Assembly (NCBI GenBank): GCA_022705265.1
Contig: JAKJEU010000002.1
Location: forward strand, 1-32,041
Length of the DNA stretch: 32,041 nucleotides
Reading direction: 5' to 3'
DNA from: Pseudomonadota bacterium
GTDB taxonomy: Bacteria; Pseudomonadota; Alphaproteobacteria; JAKJEU01
Shown: piece after piece, positions 1-6,359 of the stretch
Layout: every line of letters begins with the position of its first letter
Position numbering within the stretch: position 1 is the first letter of the stretch
Translations under genes and position numbers: made by a program
Notes under the pieces: generated by a model
The model's input: the letters and a program-made list of their open reading frames with translations, nothing else
Databases searched by the model: none
What the model was told of the DNA's origin: nothing

Positions 1-307
1 CTCTGGTCAAAGGAACTCTTTCCATGCTTCTTTCACTTGGGTCGCCAATACAAGCGGTAAAATCGCCAAATAATATGAAAATTTTATGCCCTAATTGCCT
101 GAATTGCTCCATCAACATAAAGTTTTGAGCATGACCTAAATGAAGCGAGGTATTGGTTGGGTCAAAACCAATGTAAAAATTTAATCTTTTGTTTAATAAT
201 TGTTCGATAAAGGCCTCTTTTGAAGGAAGCACGCTATCAATTAATCCCCTTGCAAAAATTTCGTTAATTTTTTGTAATTTTTCTTCTTTTGTAAGATTAT
301 TTGTCAT
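1..307 (-). CDS. tyrS: Tyrosyl-tRNA synthetase, N-terminal part (runs off left edge)
   Basis: Charges tRNA-Tyr with tyrosine in the cytoplasm. Only the first 102 codons are in the window; the rest lies to the left. The translation begins MTNNLTKEEKLQKINEI and then contains FYIGFDPTNTSLHLGHAQNF, the class I synthetase N-terminal signature: the tyrosine-binding GFDPT strand followed by the HIGH-type motif HLGH. It continues with LFGDFTACIGDPSERS, typical of bacterial TyrS (TrpS lacks this combination). The ATG at 305-307 is preceded by AAGGA about 11 nt upstream. Between the GNAT gene and this start lies a leader of about 260 nt with a tyrosine-rich leader peptide and terminator, which suggests control by tyrosine charging. 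The family call is secure; nothing can be said about the C-terminal half. Confidence 0.93.
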   Translation of the reverse strand, partial: MTNNLTKEEKLQKINEIFARGLIDSVLPSKEAFIEQLLNKRLNFYIGFDPTNTSLHLGHAQNFMLMEQFRQLGHKIFILFGDFTACIGDPSERSMERVPLTR

Positions 308-340
308 CTTTATAAATTCCTTTTTATTCGTTAAAAATTT

Positions 341-383
341 AAAAAGGGTTTCGCTTTTTTAATCCCTTAAAGTGCGAAACCCT
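341..383 (-). terminator. Intrinsic terminator in the tyrS leader (attenuator)
   Basis: On the minus strand the arm AGGGTTTCGC (374-383) is perfectly complementary to GCGAAACCCT (345-354), a 10-bp stem with a 19-nt loop, followed directly by a T run (341-344, then more T after AAA). It lies between a tyrosine-rich leader ORF and the tyrS start, so it should stop transcription before tyrS unless the stem is prevented from forming. Its 5' arm sits inside the loop of the competing stem at 363-420. The base pairing is seen; termination is inferred. Confidence 0.85.
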
Positions 384-420
384 CCAACATTTTCAATCGA
401 ATGACGGACACTTTAAGGGA
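363..420 (-). promoter_or_regulatory. Antiterminator-like stem in the tyrS leader
   Basis: Arms TCCCTTAAAGTG (409-420) and CACTTTAAGGGA (363-374) form a perfect 12-bp inverted repeat on the minus strand, with a 34-nt loop. The 5' arm contains the stop codon (413-415) of the tyrosine-rich leader peptide. The 3' arm abuts and shares one base with the 5' arm of the terminator. A ribosome finishing the leader peptide would cover the 5' arm; a ribosome stalled on the first Tyr codons would leave it free. The stem would enclose the terminator's 5' arm and hinder it. The antiterminator role is inferred from this geometry. Confidence 0.7.
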
Positions 421-499
421 AAATATAGTAGTAGTATGCAAAAAGTTTATTTTGCACATTCGCTACATTTTCCAAAAAAGCACCATTCAAAGAATTCAT
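413..499 (-). CDS. Tyrosine-rich leader peptide of tyrS (28 aa)
   Basis: A short ORF of 28 codons ends in ...NKLFAYYYYIFP then TAA. Its codons TAC TAC TAC TAT at 425-436 are four tyrosines in a row, immediately upstream of the antiterminator and terminator stems that precede tyrS. This is the arrangement of a ribosome-mediated attenuator, as in the pheST leader of E. coli with Phe codons. An in-frame ATG at 509-511 would make it 32 aa (MNDF plus the same sequence). That longer form has the purine-rich AAGAGA about 12 nt upstream; the shorter one has GGA about 12 nt upstream, so the start is not settled. The peptide itself probably has no function: reading the Tyr codons is the sensor. A 7-bp hairpin (TGCAAAA/TTTTGCA, 437-456) inside the ORF could act as a pause signal. 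Confidence 0.75.
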   Translation of the reverse strand: MNSLNGAFLENVANVQNKLFAYYYYIFP

Positions 500-570
500 A
501 AAATCATTCATCCATAAAAATTTATCTCTTACATATAATGCTATCACTTATATTTTTTTAAGCAAGATGA

Positions 571-599
571 ATTATAATAATTTAGCAATAATGTAATCA
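571..599 (-). promoter_or_regulatory. Candidate promoter for the tyrS leader transcript
   Basis: On the minus strand a perfect -10 TATAAT (571-576) lies 17 nt after TGATTA (594-599), a weak -35. Transcription would begin near 564, about 50 nt before the leader peptide. The -10 overlaps the stop codon of the GNAT gene. Other AT-rich hexamers nearby could serve instead, so this is a candidate only. Confidence 0.35.
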
Positions 600-1105
600 T
601 CGTACCATTTATCATTAATTAAGGCTCTTTTTTTCCTTAAACCTTCAATCACAAATCCGCATTTAATATATAAAGATATTGCTTTGGTATTTGTGGCACG
701 AACTGAACCTTCTATTCTTACCATGTCTTTTAATCTTGCCCAATCTTCCAATTTTTTCATGATAATTGAGCCCAGCCCTAAGCCTTGGACCTCTGTTAAA
801 AAGCCAATCCCAAATTCAGCCGTTTTACATAACCATGGATGGTCTGGTTTTAATATTTGAATGCTTGCCGAACCAACGACTTTGTCTTGATAAAAAGTTC
901 CAATAAACAAGCTATGCTCGCTTTCGTACTTTTTTACCATATCCGCTCTATCCCTTTTTGGTTGCCCTGGATATTGGTTGGTAAAAATATTTTCACACGA
1001 AAATTTATCAAGATATTCTTGAACCATATCAAAATCTTCGGCTTTAAGATTTCTTATTAAAACTTGCCTGCCACATTTAAGTTTTATATTTTCGTTTATT
1101 ATCAT
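572..1105 (-). CDS. GNAT-family N-acetyltransferase
   Basis: A 177-aa single-domain Gcn5-related N-acetyltransferase of the RimJ/RimL-like type. It starts with ...IKLKCGRQVLIRNLKAEDF, the usual first strand. The acetyl-CoA pyrophosphate loop is visible as QGLGLGSIIMKKL (motif A, Q/RxxGxG/A), followed by the family's late pattern NTKAISLYIKCGFVIEGLRK. The substrate (protein N-terminus, antibiotic or metabolite) cannot be read. The ATG at 1103-1105 has GGTGAGA just upstream and lies 8 nt after the stop of the preceding hypothetical gene, so the two are probably cotranscribed. It is the last gene of the nudix-dgkA-eptA cluster; tyrS downstream appears to have its own promoter and leader. Confidence 0.88.
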   Translation of the reverse strand: MIINENIKLKCGRQVLIRNLKAEDFDMVQEYLDKFSCENIFTNQYPGQPKRDRADMVKKYESEHSLFIGTFYQDKVVGSASIQILKPDHPWLCKTAEFGIGFLTEVQGLGLGSIIMKKLEDWARLKDMVRIEGSVRATNTKAISLYIKCGFVIEGLRKKRALINDKWYDDYIIAKLL

Positions 1106-1113
1106 TATCTCAC

Positions 1114-1452
1114 CTATAACTTCTCCGAACTTAATTTTATGAATGGAAGATATTTAGTAATCGTTTCAAGCTGGGCATTGGTATATTTTTTTCGTTCTGT
1201 CCTCGCTTCGTTTTTGCAAATAAATCTTGATACTTTTATATGTTCTTTTTCAGCTTCGATATCTTTCATTCCTGTGTATTCATTATTATAAAAATAATCT
1301 ATTGCAACGCTGTGTTCCCCCATATCGCAAAGAATTATATCTCCATTCGACAAAACCCAACAATCACAACCTTCTTTTATTGTTCCTAAAAGCTCTTTTG
1401 TTGGTTTTACTTCTTTTATTCTATCTTTTTTTGTGTACGATAATATTTTCAA
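1114..1452 (-). CDS. Hypothetical protein (112 aa)
   Basis: I do not recognise this protein. It is 112 aa, soluble, with no signal peptide or membrane segment, and is rich in Lys and Glu (EAEKEHIKVSRF, ARTERKKYTNAQLE). The middle, GCDCWVLSNGDIILCDMGEHS, has alternating hydrophobic strands and suggests a small beta-rich fold. The start is TTG (1450-1452), preceded at 5 nt by AGGTGA, a good ribosome-binding site; no in-frame ATG gives a comparable length. It sits 19 nt after eptA and 8 nt before the GNAT gene on the same strand, so it is most likely read as part of that operon. The tight spacing and good Shine-Dalgarno sequence support it being a real gene. Confidence 0.6.
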   Translation of the reverse strand: MKILSYTKKDRIKEVKPTKELLGTIKEGCDCWVLSNGDIILCDMGEHSVAIDYFYNNEYTGMKDIEAEKEHIKVSRFICKNEARTERKKYTNAQLETITKYLPFIKLSSEKL

Positions 1453-1471
1453 AATTCACCTAAAAAAATAA

Positions 1472-3091
1472 TTACTTGGTTAAACACCCTTTAAACATAT
1501 TGAAATCCTCGTTATATATTTTGGTATCTATTTCCATAAGCCATAACAAAGAATGAAACAAGTTATCATGAGAAAATTGTCCTTTTGATGCCTTATCCTT
1601 TAAACATTCATAATTTATAAAATCGTATTTTTTCATATTATCAGACATCCATATCATCATAGGAACACTTGTTTGAGATTTAGGAGCAATTGAATAAGGC
1701 ATACCGTGCAAATATATTCCATTCTCACCCAAAGACTCTCCATGGTCAGAAACATAAATAAGACCTATTTCTAAATTATTAAACTTTTTCAATATATCTA
1801 TTGCCGAGGATACTATAAAATCCGTGTATAAAATAGTGTTATCATAAGTATTTACTATTTCTTCTTTGCTACAATTTTGAATATCAGAAGTATCACAAGA
1901 AGGAACAAATTTCTTAAATTCATCAGGATAACGATTATGATAACTTGGGCCATGACTTCCCATAGTATGAAGAACAATTACAGTATCATTTTTAATGTTT
2001 TTTATTACATCTTCTAAACCATCAAGTAAGACTTCATCCTTGCAATATGACGAAGTGCAATATTTTGGATTTCCTATTTTTACCATTTCTTCGGTTTTTA
2101 CTCTGTCACAAACACCTTTGCAACCATCATCATTTTCACGCCACAAAATGTCATATCCACTTTTCTTCATCAAATCCAAAAGATTTTCCGTATATTTGGC
2201 ATCATTAGAATCAAAATTATTTTTATTAAGATAAGAAAACATACATGGCACAGAAATAGCAGTAGCAGTACCACATGAGGAAGTATTTTTAAAAAACGCT
2301 ATGTTTTGTTTAGATAAAAGAGGATTCGTTTCTTTTTCATATCCATTAAGTGAAAAATTATCAACTCTTGCAGTTTCACCCAAAACGAATACAAAAACCG
2401 TATATACATCATCTGGATTAGGGACAAGTTTTGCTTTATCATCAAGAATTGTAAAAGCCCTTTTTTCTAAGCGAATTTTTTTATAATATTTAACCGTTCC
2501 ATGAATGTAATTAAAAACATTAATAAGCTTTTTAATTTGCTTATTGTTTCGACCAAAAGAGGCATAATCTTTATAAACAAGTGGAGCAAAAATAAAAAGA
2601 GAAAATAAAAGTATAAAAGTTGACACAATTCTGAAACTTAATTCAGACTTAAATTTTTTAAACTCTATATCAAAATAAAAAATGATAAATAATGGTAAAG
2701 CAACACTAAATAAAACAAATAAAAATAAATTCATGCTTAGCAAATCTGATGCTTCTCTTATATTTGTTTCAAACACATTTTGTATCATCGAATCATCAAT
2801 ATAAACCCCAAGTTTATACATCATGTAATTTGTAATTCCCGACAAAATTACAAACAAACTTAAAACAGGTTTATATATTTTTGGAATAATAATTAATGAA
2901 AAAAACAACCATAAAGGAACAAAAATAAAAAGAGGAAGAGATAACGCAAATAAAAAATCGTAAAAATTTGAAACTTCGACTTTTTCGGTTATGAAACGCC
3001 AAAAAGAAAGATTGAAAACAGACCCAAAATAAAAAGCCATAAAAGCAATCATGCTTGAACTTTTTATTAATTTTGATTTCTTTAAAAACAC
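1472..3091 (-). CDS. eptA: Phosphoethanolamine transferase (EptA/PmrC type)
   Basis: An inner-membrane enzyme that moves phosphoethanolamine from phosphatidylethanolamine to lipid A, which lowers surface charge and commonly gives polymyxin resistance. At 539 aa it has normal length. The first ~170 residues hold five hydrophobic segments; the rest is the periplasmic alkaline-phosphatase-like domain. Visible active-site parts are GET (E239, metal), CGTAT (T277, nucleophile position), HTMGSHGPSYHNRYP, and SDHGESLGENG (metal Asp/His). Paired cysteines (C273/C283, CKGVC, CTSSYC) match the family's periplasmic disulfides. The start is GTG at 3089-3091 with AGGGG about 9 nt upstream. dgkA lies just upstream in the same direction and would recycle the diacylglycerol this reaction releases. 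Lipid A rather than another glycan as acceptor is inferred from similarity. Confidence 0.92.
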   Translation of the reverse strand: MFLKKSKLIKSSSMIAFMAFYFGSVFNLSFWRFITEKVEVSNFYDFLFALSLPLFIFVPLWLFFSLIIIPKIYKPVLSLFVILSGITNYMMYKLGVYIDDSMIQNVFETNIREASDLLSMNLFLFVLFSVALPLFIIFYFDIEFKKFKSELSFRIVSTFILLFSLFIFAPLVYKDYASFGRNNKQIKKLINVFNYIHGTVKYYKKIRLEKRAFTILDDKAKLVPNPDDVYTVFVFVLGETARVDNFSLNGYEKETNPLLSKQNIAFFKNTSSCGTATAISVPCMFSYLNKNNFDSNDAKYTENLLDLMKKSGYDILWRENDDGCKGVCDRVKTEEMVKIGNPKYCTSSYCKDEVLLDGLEDVIKNIKNDTVIVLHTMGSHGPSYHNRYPDEFKKFVPSCDTSDIQNCSKEEIVNTYDNTILYTDFIVSSAIDILKKFNNLEIGLIYVSDHGESLGENGIYLHGMPYSIAPKSQTSVPMMIWMSDNMKKYDFINYECLKDKASKGQFSHDNLFHSLLWLMEIDTKIYNEDFNMFKGCLTK

Positions 3092-3104
3092 TTTGAAATT
3101 ACCC

Positions 3105-3470
3105 CTATATAAAACTTAAAATCATAAAAAACCATACTCCTGCCCTAAAAACAAAAGAAAGCAAAACCAAAAGACTTCCTATATCCTTTGCTTTTTTGGA
3201 AAGCTCATGATATTCCTCAGAAATTCTATCAACCACAGTTTCAATCGCCGTATTTACAAGCTCCATAATAATTATTAATACCAAGGGAAAAATAAGAATT
3301 ATCTTTGAGATAACATCACAAGGTAAAAATAAAGCAATAACAAAGAATATCAAACAAAACAATAAATCTTGTCTGAACGCTTCTTCTGATTTGAAACTTG
3401 ATATAAAACCTGAATACGAATATTTAAACGCGTTAAAGATTCTTTTTATTCCTTTTTCTGTTGCTTTCAT
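3105..3470 (-). CDS. dgkA: Diacylglycerol kinase
   Basis: A small integral membrane kinase that phosphorylates diacylglycerol to phosphatidic acid with ATP. Length (121 aa) and layout match the family: an amphipathic N-terminus, then three hydrophobic helices. The signature MELVNTAIETVVDRISEEYH contains the E-x-x-N-T-A-I-E-x-V-V-D active-site pattern, followed by KKAKDIGS. It lies 3 nt after the Nudix gene and 13 nt before eptA, so the three are very likely one transcript. EptA produces diacylglycerol when it strips the phosphoethanolamine head group, so DgkA here is well placed to return it to phospholipid synthesis. ATG start at 3468-3470. Confidence 0.95.
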   Translation of the reverse strand: MKATEKGIKRIFNAFKYSYSGFISSFKSEEAFRQDLLFCLIFFVIALFLPCDVISKIILIFPLVLIIIMELVNTAIETVVDRISEEYHELSKKAKDIGSLLVLLSFVFRAGVWFFMILSFI

Positions 3471-3473
3471 TTG

Positions 3474-4118
3474 CTAAACCCCTAAATATTTTTTGCCTTC
3501 AATTATTCGCTCAATCATAATTAATATTTTAAGCATATATTCGTTTTTATGGTCAACAAAATCTTTTAAACCGACCTCTTTTGTAAATGGCAACAAATTA
3601 TAATTTTCGTCAAATTCATAGCCGTTGATTGATACTGTTTCGACTTCTTTGCTAAAAAGTTTAAAAGCATCCTTTAAAGACAACTTAAAAATCCCTCCTA
3701 ACTCTTCTTTTTGGAGTTTAAAATCGCTCAAAAGTGTATTGTTTTTCAACAAATAAGTATAACAAAATTCACGATTTTTATATGACTTTATTTTGAAATC
3801 ATTAGAATCGCAAACTTCTAACTGAATCCCAATATATTTAAGGTCATCATAATCAACATTTATACCAAGTTCTTCTTGCAATTCTCTGATACCGTCTTTT
3901 TCGCTTTCACCGCTTGCAATATGACCAGCAGCAGAAATATCCAGCAAATTTGGGTGAGTCGATTTATCCTTTGACCTTAATTGAAAAATAACATTACCCT
4001 CATTATCGAAAATCCAACAATGAAAAGCCTTGTGCCATAAGCCCTGTTTATGAGCTTCATTTCTTTCACTAACCCCAACAAAGTTCATGTTTGCATCAAA
4101 AATATCCAAATTTTCCAT
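3474..4118 (-). CDS. Nudix hydrolase (YfcD / IPP-isomerase-like subgroup)
   Basis: A 214-aa Nudix-fold protein. The opening MENLDIFDANMNFVGVSERN and LWHKAFHCWIFDNEGNVIFQ are typical of the subgroup that includes YfcD and isopentenyl-diphosphate isomerase. The Nudix box is GHIASGESEKDGIRELQEEL (residues 65-84, then GI). It keeps Gly, the REL-x-EE-x-G core and the first Glu, but has six rather than seven residues between that Glu and the Arg, a small departure from the consensus. The substrate is unknown; nucleoside diphosphate derivatives are usual. It heads the run nudix-dgkA-eptA on the minus strand, with TTGAGGG upstream of the ATG (4116-4118) as ribosome-binding site. IPP isomerase itself is possible but less likely given the subgroup. 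Confidence 0.85.
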   Translation of the reverse strand: MENLDIFDANMNFVGVSERNEAHKQGLWHKAFHCWIFDNEGNVIFQLRSKDKSTHPNLLDISAAGHIASGESEKDGIRELQEELGINVDYDDLKYIGIQLEVCDSNDFKIKSYKNREFCYTYLLKNNTLLSDFKLQKEELGGIFKLSLKDAFKLFSKEVETVSINGYEFDENYNLLPFTKEVGLKDFVDHKNEYMLKILIMIERIIEGKKYLGV

Positions 4119-4166
4119 TAATTTTCCCTCAATAATTGCTTAATGTTTTATTTACATTCTAACATT

Positions 4167-4199
4167 AAAAAAAAAGGCATTTAAACCGTAAAATGCCTT
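4167..4199 (-). terminator. Intrinsic terminator after the L,D-transpeptidase gene
   Basis: On the minus strand AAGGCATTT (4191-4199) pairs with AAATGCCTT (4174-4182) in a perfect 9-bp stem with an 8-nt loop, followed by a run of seven more T. It overlaps the stop codon of the L,D-transpeptidase gene and closes the DUF177-rpmF-plsX-fabH-ihfA-merR transcript. Confidence 0.9.
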
Positions 4200-4722
4200 A
4201 TTCTTTTATCTCTATTTTTATGCCGTCTTTGACATTTGCCCAAATTTCATCAATTTCTTCATTATCAAGAGCAATACAACCCAAAGTCCAGTCAAAATTT
4301 TTATGAACTCCTTTCATAAAAGCAAAAATCTTACCAAGCCCATGAATCATTATAAAACCACCTGGCGATACATTTTTTGACTTTGCAACTTCTTTATCTT
4401 GTTCATTCGGATAGCTGATATGAAGAGATTTGTAATAACGCCTTGAAAATTGGCGATAATCAATTTCATAAACACCTTCTGGAGTTTTACCGTCTCCTTC
4501 CCTTTGTTTATGACCTTTTGGATTGAAACCCAAGGCTATTTTATAGGTTTTTAATGCTTTATCATCTTTATCCACCAAACTTAATTGCCTTAATGACTTA
4601 TAAACAACGATTTTTTCAACATTGTCATAGATTTTTATGTCTGATTTTTTTAAAACAAGGTAAGAATTATATCCAATTATCAAAAATAGAATAAAGCATA
4701 AAACGATTAAGACATATTTCAT
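4198..4722 (-). CDS. L,D-transpeptidase (YkuD domain, YafK-like)
   Basis: A 174-aa membrane-anchored or exported enzyme with the YkuD fold, which cross-links peptidoglycan, attaches proteins to it, or cuts such links, through a catalytic cysteine. Residues 2-20 form a hydrophobic anchor or uncleaved signal (YVLIVLCFILFLIIGYNSYL). The catalytic region is IMIHGLG (H127) and WTLGCIALDNEEIDEI (C149), the H...(S/T)xGC pattern of the family. Earlier GDGKTPEGVYEI is the usual substrate-loop segment. The ATG at 4720-4722 directly follows the stop of the MerR-family gene, so it is the last gene of that operon and ends in a terminator. YafK/DpaA-like amidase-type activity is an alternative to cross-linking. 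Confidence 0.87.
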   Translation of the reverse strand: MKYVLIVLCFILFLIIGYNSYLVLKKSDIKIYDNVEKIVVYKSLRQLSLVDKDDKALKTYKIALGFNPKGHKQREGDGKTPEGVYEIDYRQFSRRYYKSLHISYPNEQDKEVAKSKNVSPGGFIMIHGLGKIFAFMKGVHKNFDWTLGCIALDNEEIDEIWANVKDGIKIEIKE

Positions 4723-5109
4723 TTAAACAAGCCTTATCAAATCTTGTTTAATTTCCTCTAACTCTTGAATCAATGCTTCGACATCAAAACTTGGAACAGC
4801 AACGACAACCTCTTTGACATTTTCGTTAACGACATCAAGGCTTGGTAATTCTTGTTTTAAAATTTCTTTGAAATGACCGCTATCAATTGCTTTTTGAACA
4901 CTTTTAATGGAATAGCTGTGATTATAAAGCAAGTCCTTAATCTTTTTTAAAATAAAGATATCCTCGCTACTATAAAATCTTCTTCCTCCGGCTCTTTTTA
5001 TCGGAGTTATAATAGAAAACTTAGTCTCCCAAAACCTTATGACATGAGTTGGGATTTTTAACTCGTCTGCAACTTCTGATATAGGTTTATAAAGCCTTTC
5101 ATCAGCCAT
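4723..5109 (-). CDS. MerR-family transcriptional regulator
   Basis: A 128-aa DNA-binding protein. Residues ~6-75 are a MerR winged helix-turn-helix: LYKPISEVADELKIPTHVIR (helix-turn-helix), FWETKFSIITPIKRAGGRRF (wing, with the RRxY/F signature), then YSSEDIFILKKIKDLLYN. The C-terminal ~45 residues are coiled-coil-like (ALIQELEEIKQDLIRLV) and lack the cysteines of metal-sensing MerR proteins, so no effector can be assigned. A MerR-type gene right after ihfA is the arrangement I expect in Alphaproteobacteria. Its ATG (5107-5109) overlaps the end of ihfA by 8 nt, implying translational coupling. Targets are unknown. Confidence 0.9.
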   Translation of the reverse strand: MADERLYKPISEVADELKIPTHVIRFWETKFSIITPIKRAGGRRFYSSEDIFILKKIKDLLYNHSYSIKSVQKAIDSGHFKEILKQELPSLDVVNENVKEVVVAVPSFDVEALIQELEEIKQDLIRLV

Positions 5110-5392
5110 TTTTCTCTATCTCGTCCTTAAGGTTTTTTGAAAATTTGAACGAAATTACTTTTCTTGGAGTTATAGTATGCTCTTCATTAGTCTTAGGATT
5201 ACGACCAACTCTTGTTTTCTTGTGCTTTACATAAAAATTGCAAAAAGAAACAATTTTAACCGCCTCTTCCTTTTTCAAAGCATCCGTCATAATATCAAAA
5301 ATTTGTTCCAACATTTTCGAAGAATCGGTTTTTGACAAACCAATTTTTTCGTATATAGCATTACTTATATCAGCTCTTGTAAGATTTTTCAT
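5102..5392 (-). CDS. ihfA: Integration host factor subunit alpha
   Basis: A 96-aa histone-like DNA-bending protein that works as a heterodimer with IhfB. The sequence opens MKNLTRADISNAIYEKIGLS, the IHF-alpha N-terminus, and has GRNPKTNEEHTITPRKVISF, the beta-arm segment with the intercalating proline, then the conserved FKFSKNLKDEI end. IHF-alpha rather than HU is favoured by the N-terminus (TRADI) and by its place between fabH and the MerR gene, as in other Alphaproteobacteria. It starts 10 nt after fabH and overlaps the MerR-family gene by 8 nt. Confidence 0.92.
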   Translation of the reverse strand: MKNLTRADISNAIYEKIGLSKTDSSKMLEQIFDIMTDALKKEEAVKIVSFCNFYVKHKKTRVGRNPKTNEEHTITPRKVISFKFSKNLKDEIEKNG

Positions 5393-5402
5393 AACACTTT
5401 AT

Positions 5403-6359
5403 CTACCACTTAATTAAAGAAGCACCCCAAGTGAAACCACCGCCCATAGCAGTAAGAATCACATAATCATTCTTTTTAATCTTGCCAGACTTTACCCCGC
5501 TTGTCAAAGCCAAAGGAATAGAAGCAGCAGAAGTATTAGCATGACCATCAACTGTAACAATTACTTTTTCATCTTCTAAGCCGAGTTTTTTTGCAACACC
5601 TGAAATAATTCTCATATTTGCTTGGTGAGGAACAATCCAATTAATATCATCAGAGGTAACCTTGTGATTTTCCAAGATTTCATTAACCGCAGAAGACATG
5701 TTAGTAACAGCGTGTTTAAAAACTTCTTTACCGTTCATTTTAACGAAACCAGAACTTCTTGTAGTTGAAACTCCGCCATCAACATACAAAGCATCGTAAA
5801 AACGACCATCACTTTTTAAAACGGTTTGGACAATGTGAGAATCCTCATTTTCCGTAGCTCTTAAAACCACAGCACCAGCACCATCACCAAATAATACATA
5901 AGTATTTCTGTCGGTATTATCCAAAAGCCTTGTAAAAGTTTCAGCACCAATAACCAAAGCCACCTTTGCTTGACCATTTCTTATCGCATTATCAGCACAA
6001 GAAAGACCATATAAAAAGCCCGAACAAACCGCTTGAACATCAAAAGCAAAGCCTTGATGAATTCCAAGCATTCCTTGAACCTTAGTCGCAGTTGAGGGAA
6101 AAACATTATCAGGAGTCGTAGTAGCAAGCACCACCATATCAATTTCGTCGACATTAACGCCCGCGTCTTTAATCGCTTCCATAGCTGCATTATAAGCAAG
6201 AGTCGAGGTCAATTCATTATCAGCCGCAAAATGTCTTTGCTTTATGCCAGTTCTTTCAACAATCCATTCATCAGAGGTTTCAACTTCTTTTTCCAAGTCA
6301 AAATTAGTAACAATTCTTTCTGGTAAATAACTTCCAACTCCGATGATTTCTGAAAACAT
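5403..6359 (-). CDS. fabH: 3-oxoacyl-[ACP] synthase III (KAS III)
   Basis: Condenses acetyl-CoA with malonyl-ACP to start fatty acid synthesis. The length of 318 aa is normal. The Cys-His-Asn triad is visible: VQAVCSGFLYG (C112), VPHQANMRI (H245) and DGHANTSAASIP (N275). The opening IIGVGSYLPERIVTN and DEWIVERTGIKQRH are family signatures. Its ATG overlaps the last base of the plsX stop codon (TAATG), so the two are translationally coupled; ihfA follows 10 nt later. PlsX and FabH together link phospholipid and fatty acid initiation. Confidence 0.97.
   Translation of the reverse strand: MFSEIIGVGSYLPERIVTNFDLEKEVETSDEWIVERTGIKQRHFAADNELTSTLAYNAAMEAIKDAGVNVDEIDMVVLATTTPDNVFPSTATKVQGMLGIHQGFAFDVQAVCSGFLYGLSCADNAIRNGQAKVALVIGAETFTRLLDNTDRNTYVLFGDGAGAVVLRATENEDSHIVQTVLKSDGRFYDALYVDGGVSTTRSSGFVKMNGKEVFKHAVTNMSSAVNEILENHKVTSDDINWIVPHQANMRIISGVAKKLGLEDEKVIVTVDGHANTSAASIPLALTSGVKSGKIKKNDYVILTAMGGGFTWGASLIKW

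Noticed and set aside
341..511. T-box riboswitch upstream of tyrS
   Set aside because: The conserved T-box sequence and the Stem I features are absent, and T-boxes are essentially not known in Alphaproteobacteria; the Tyr-codon leader ORF explains the region better.
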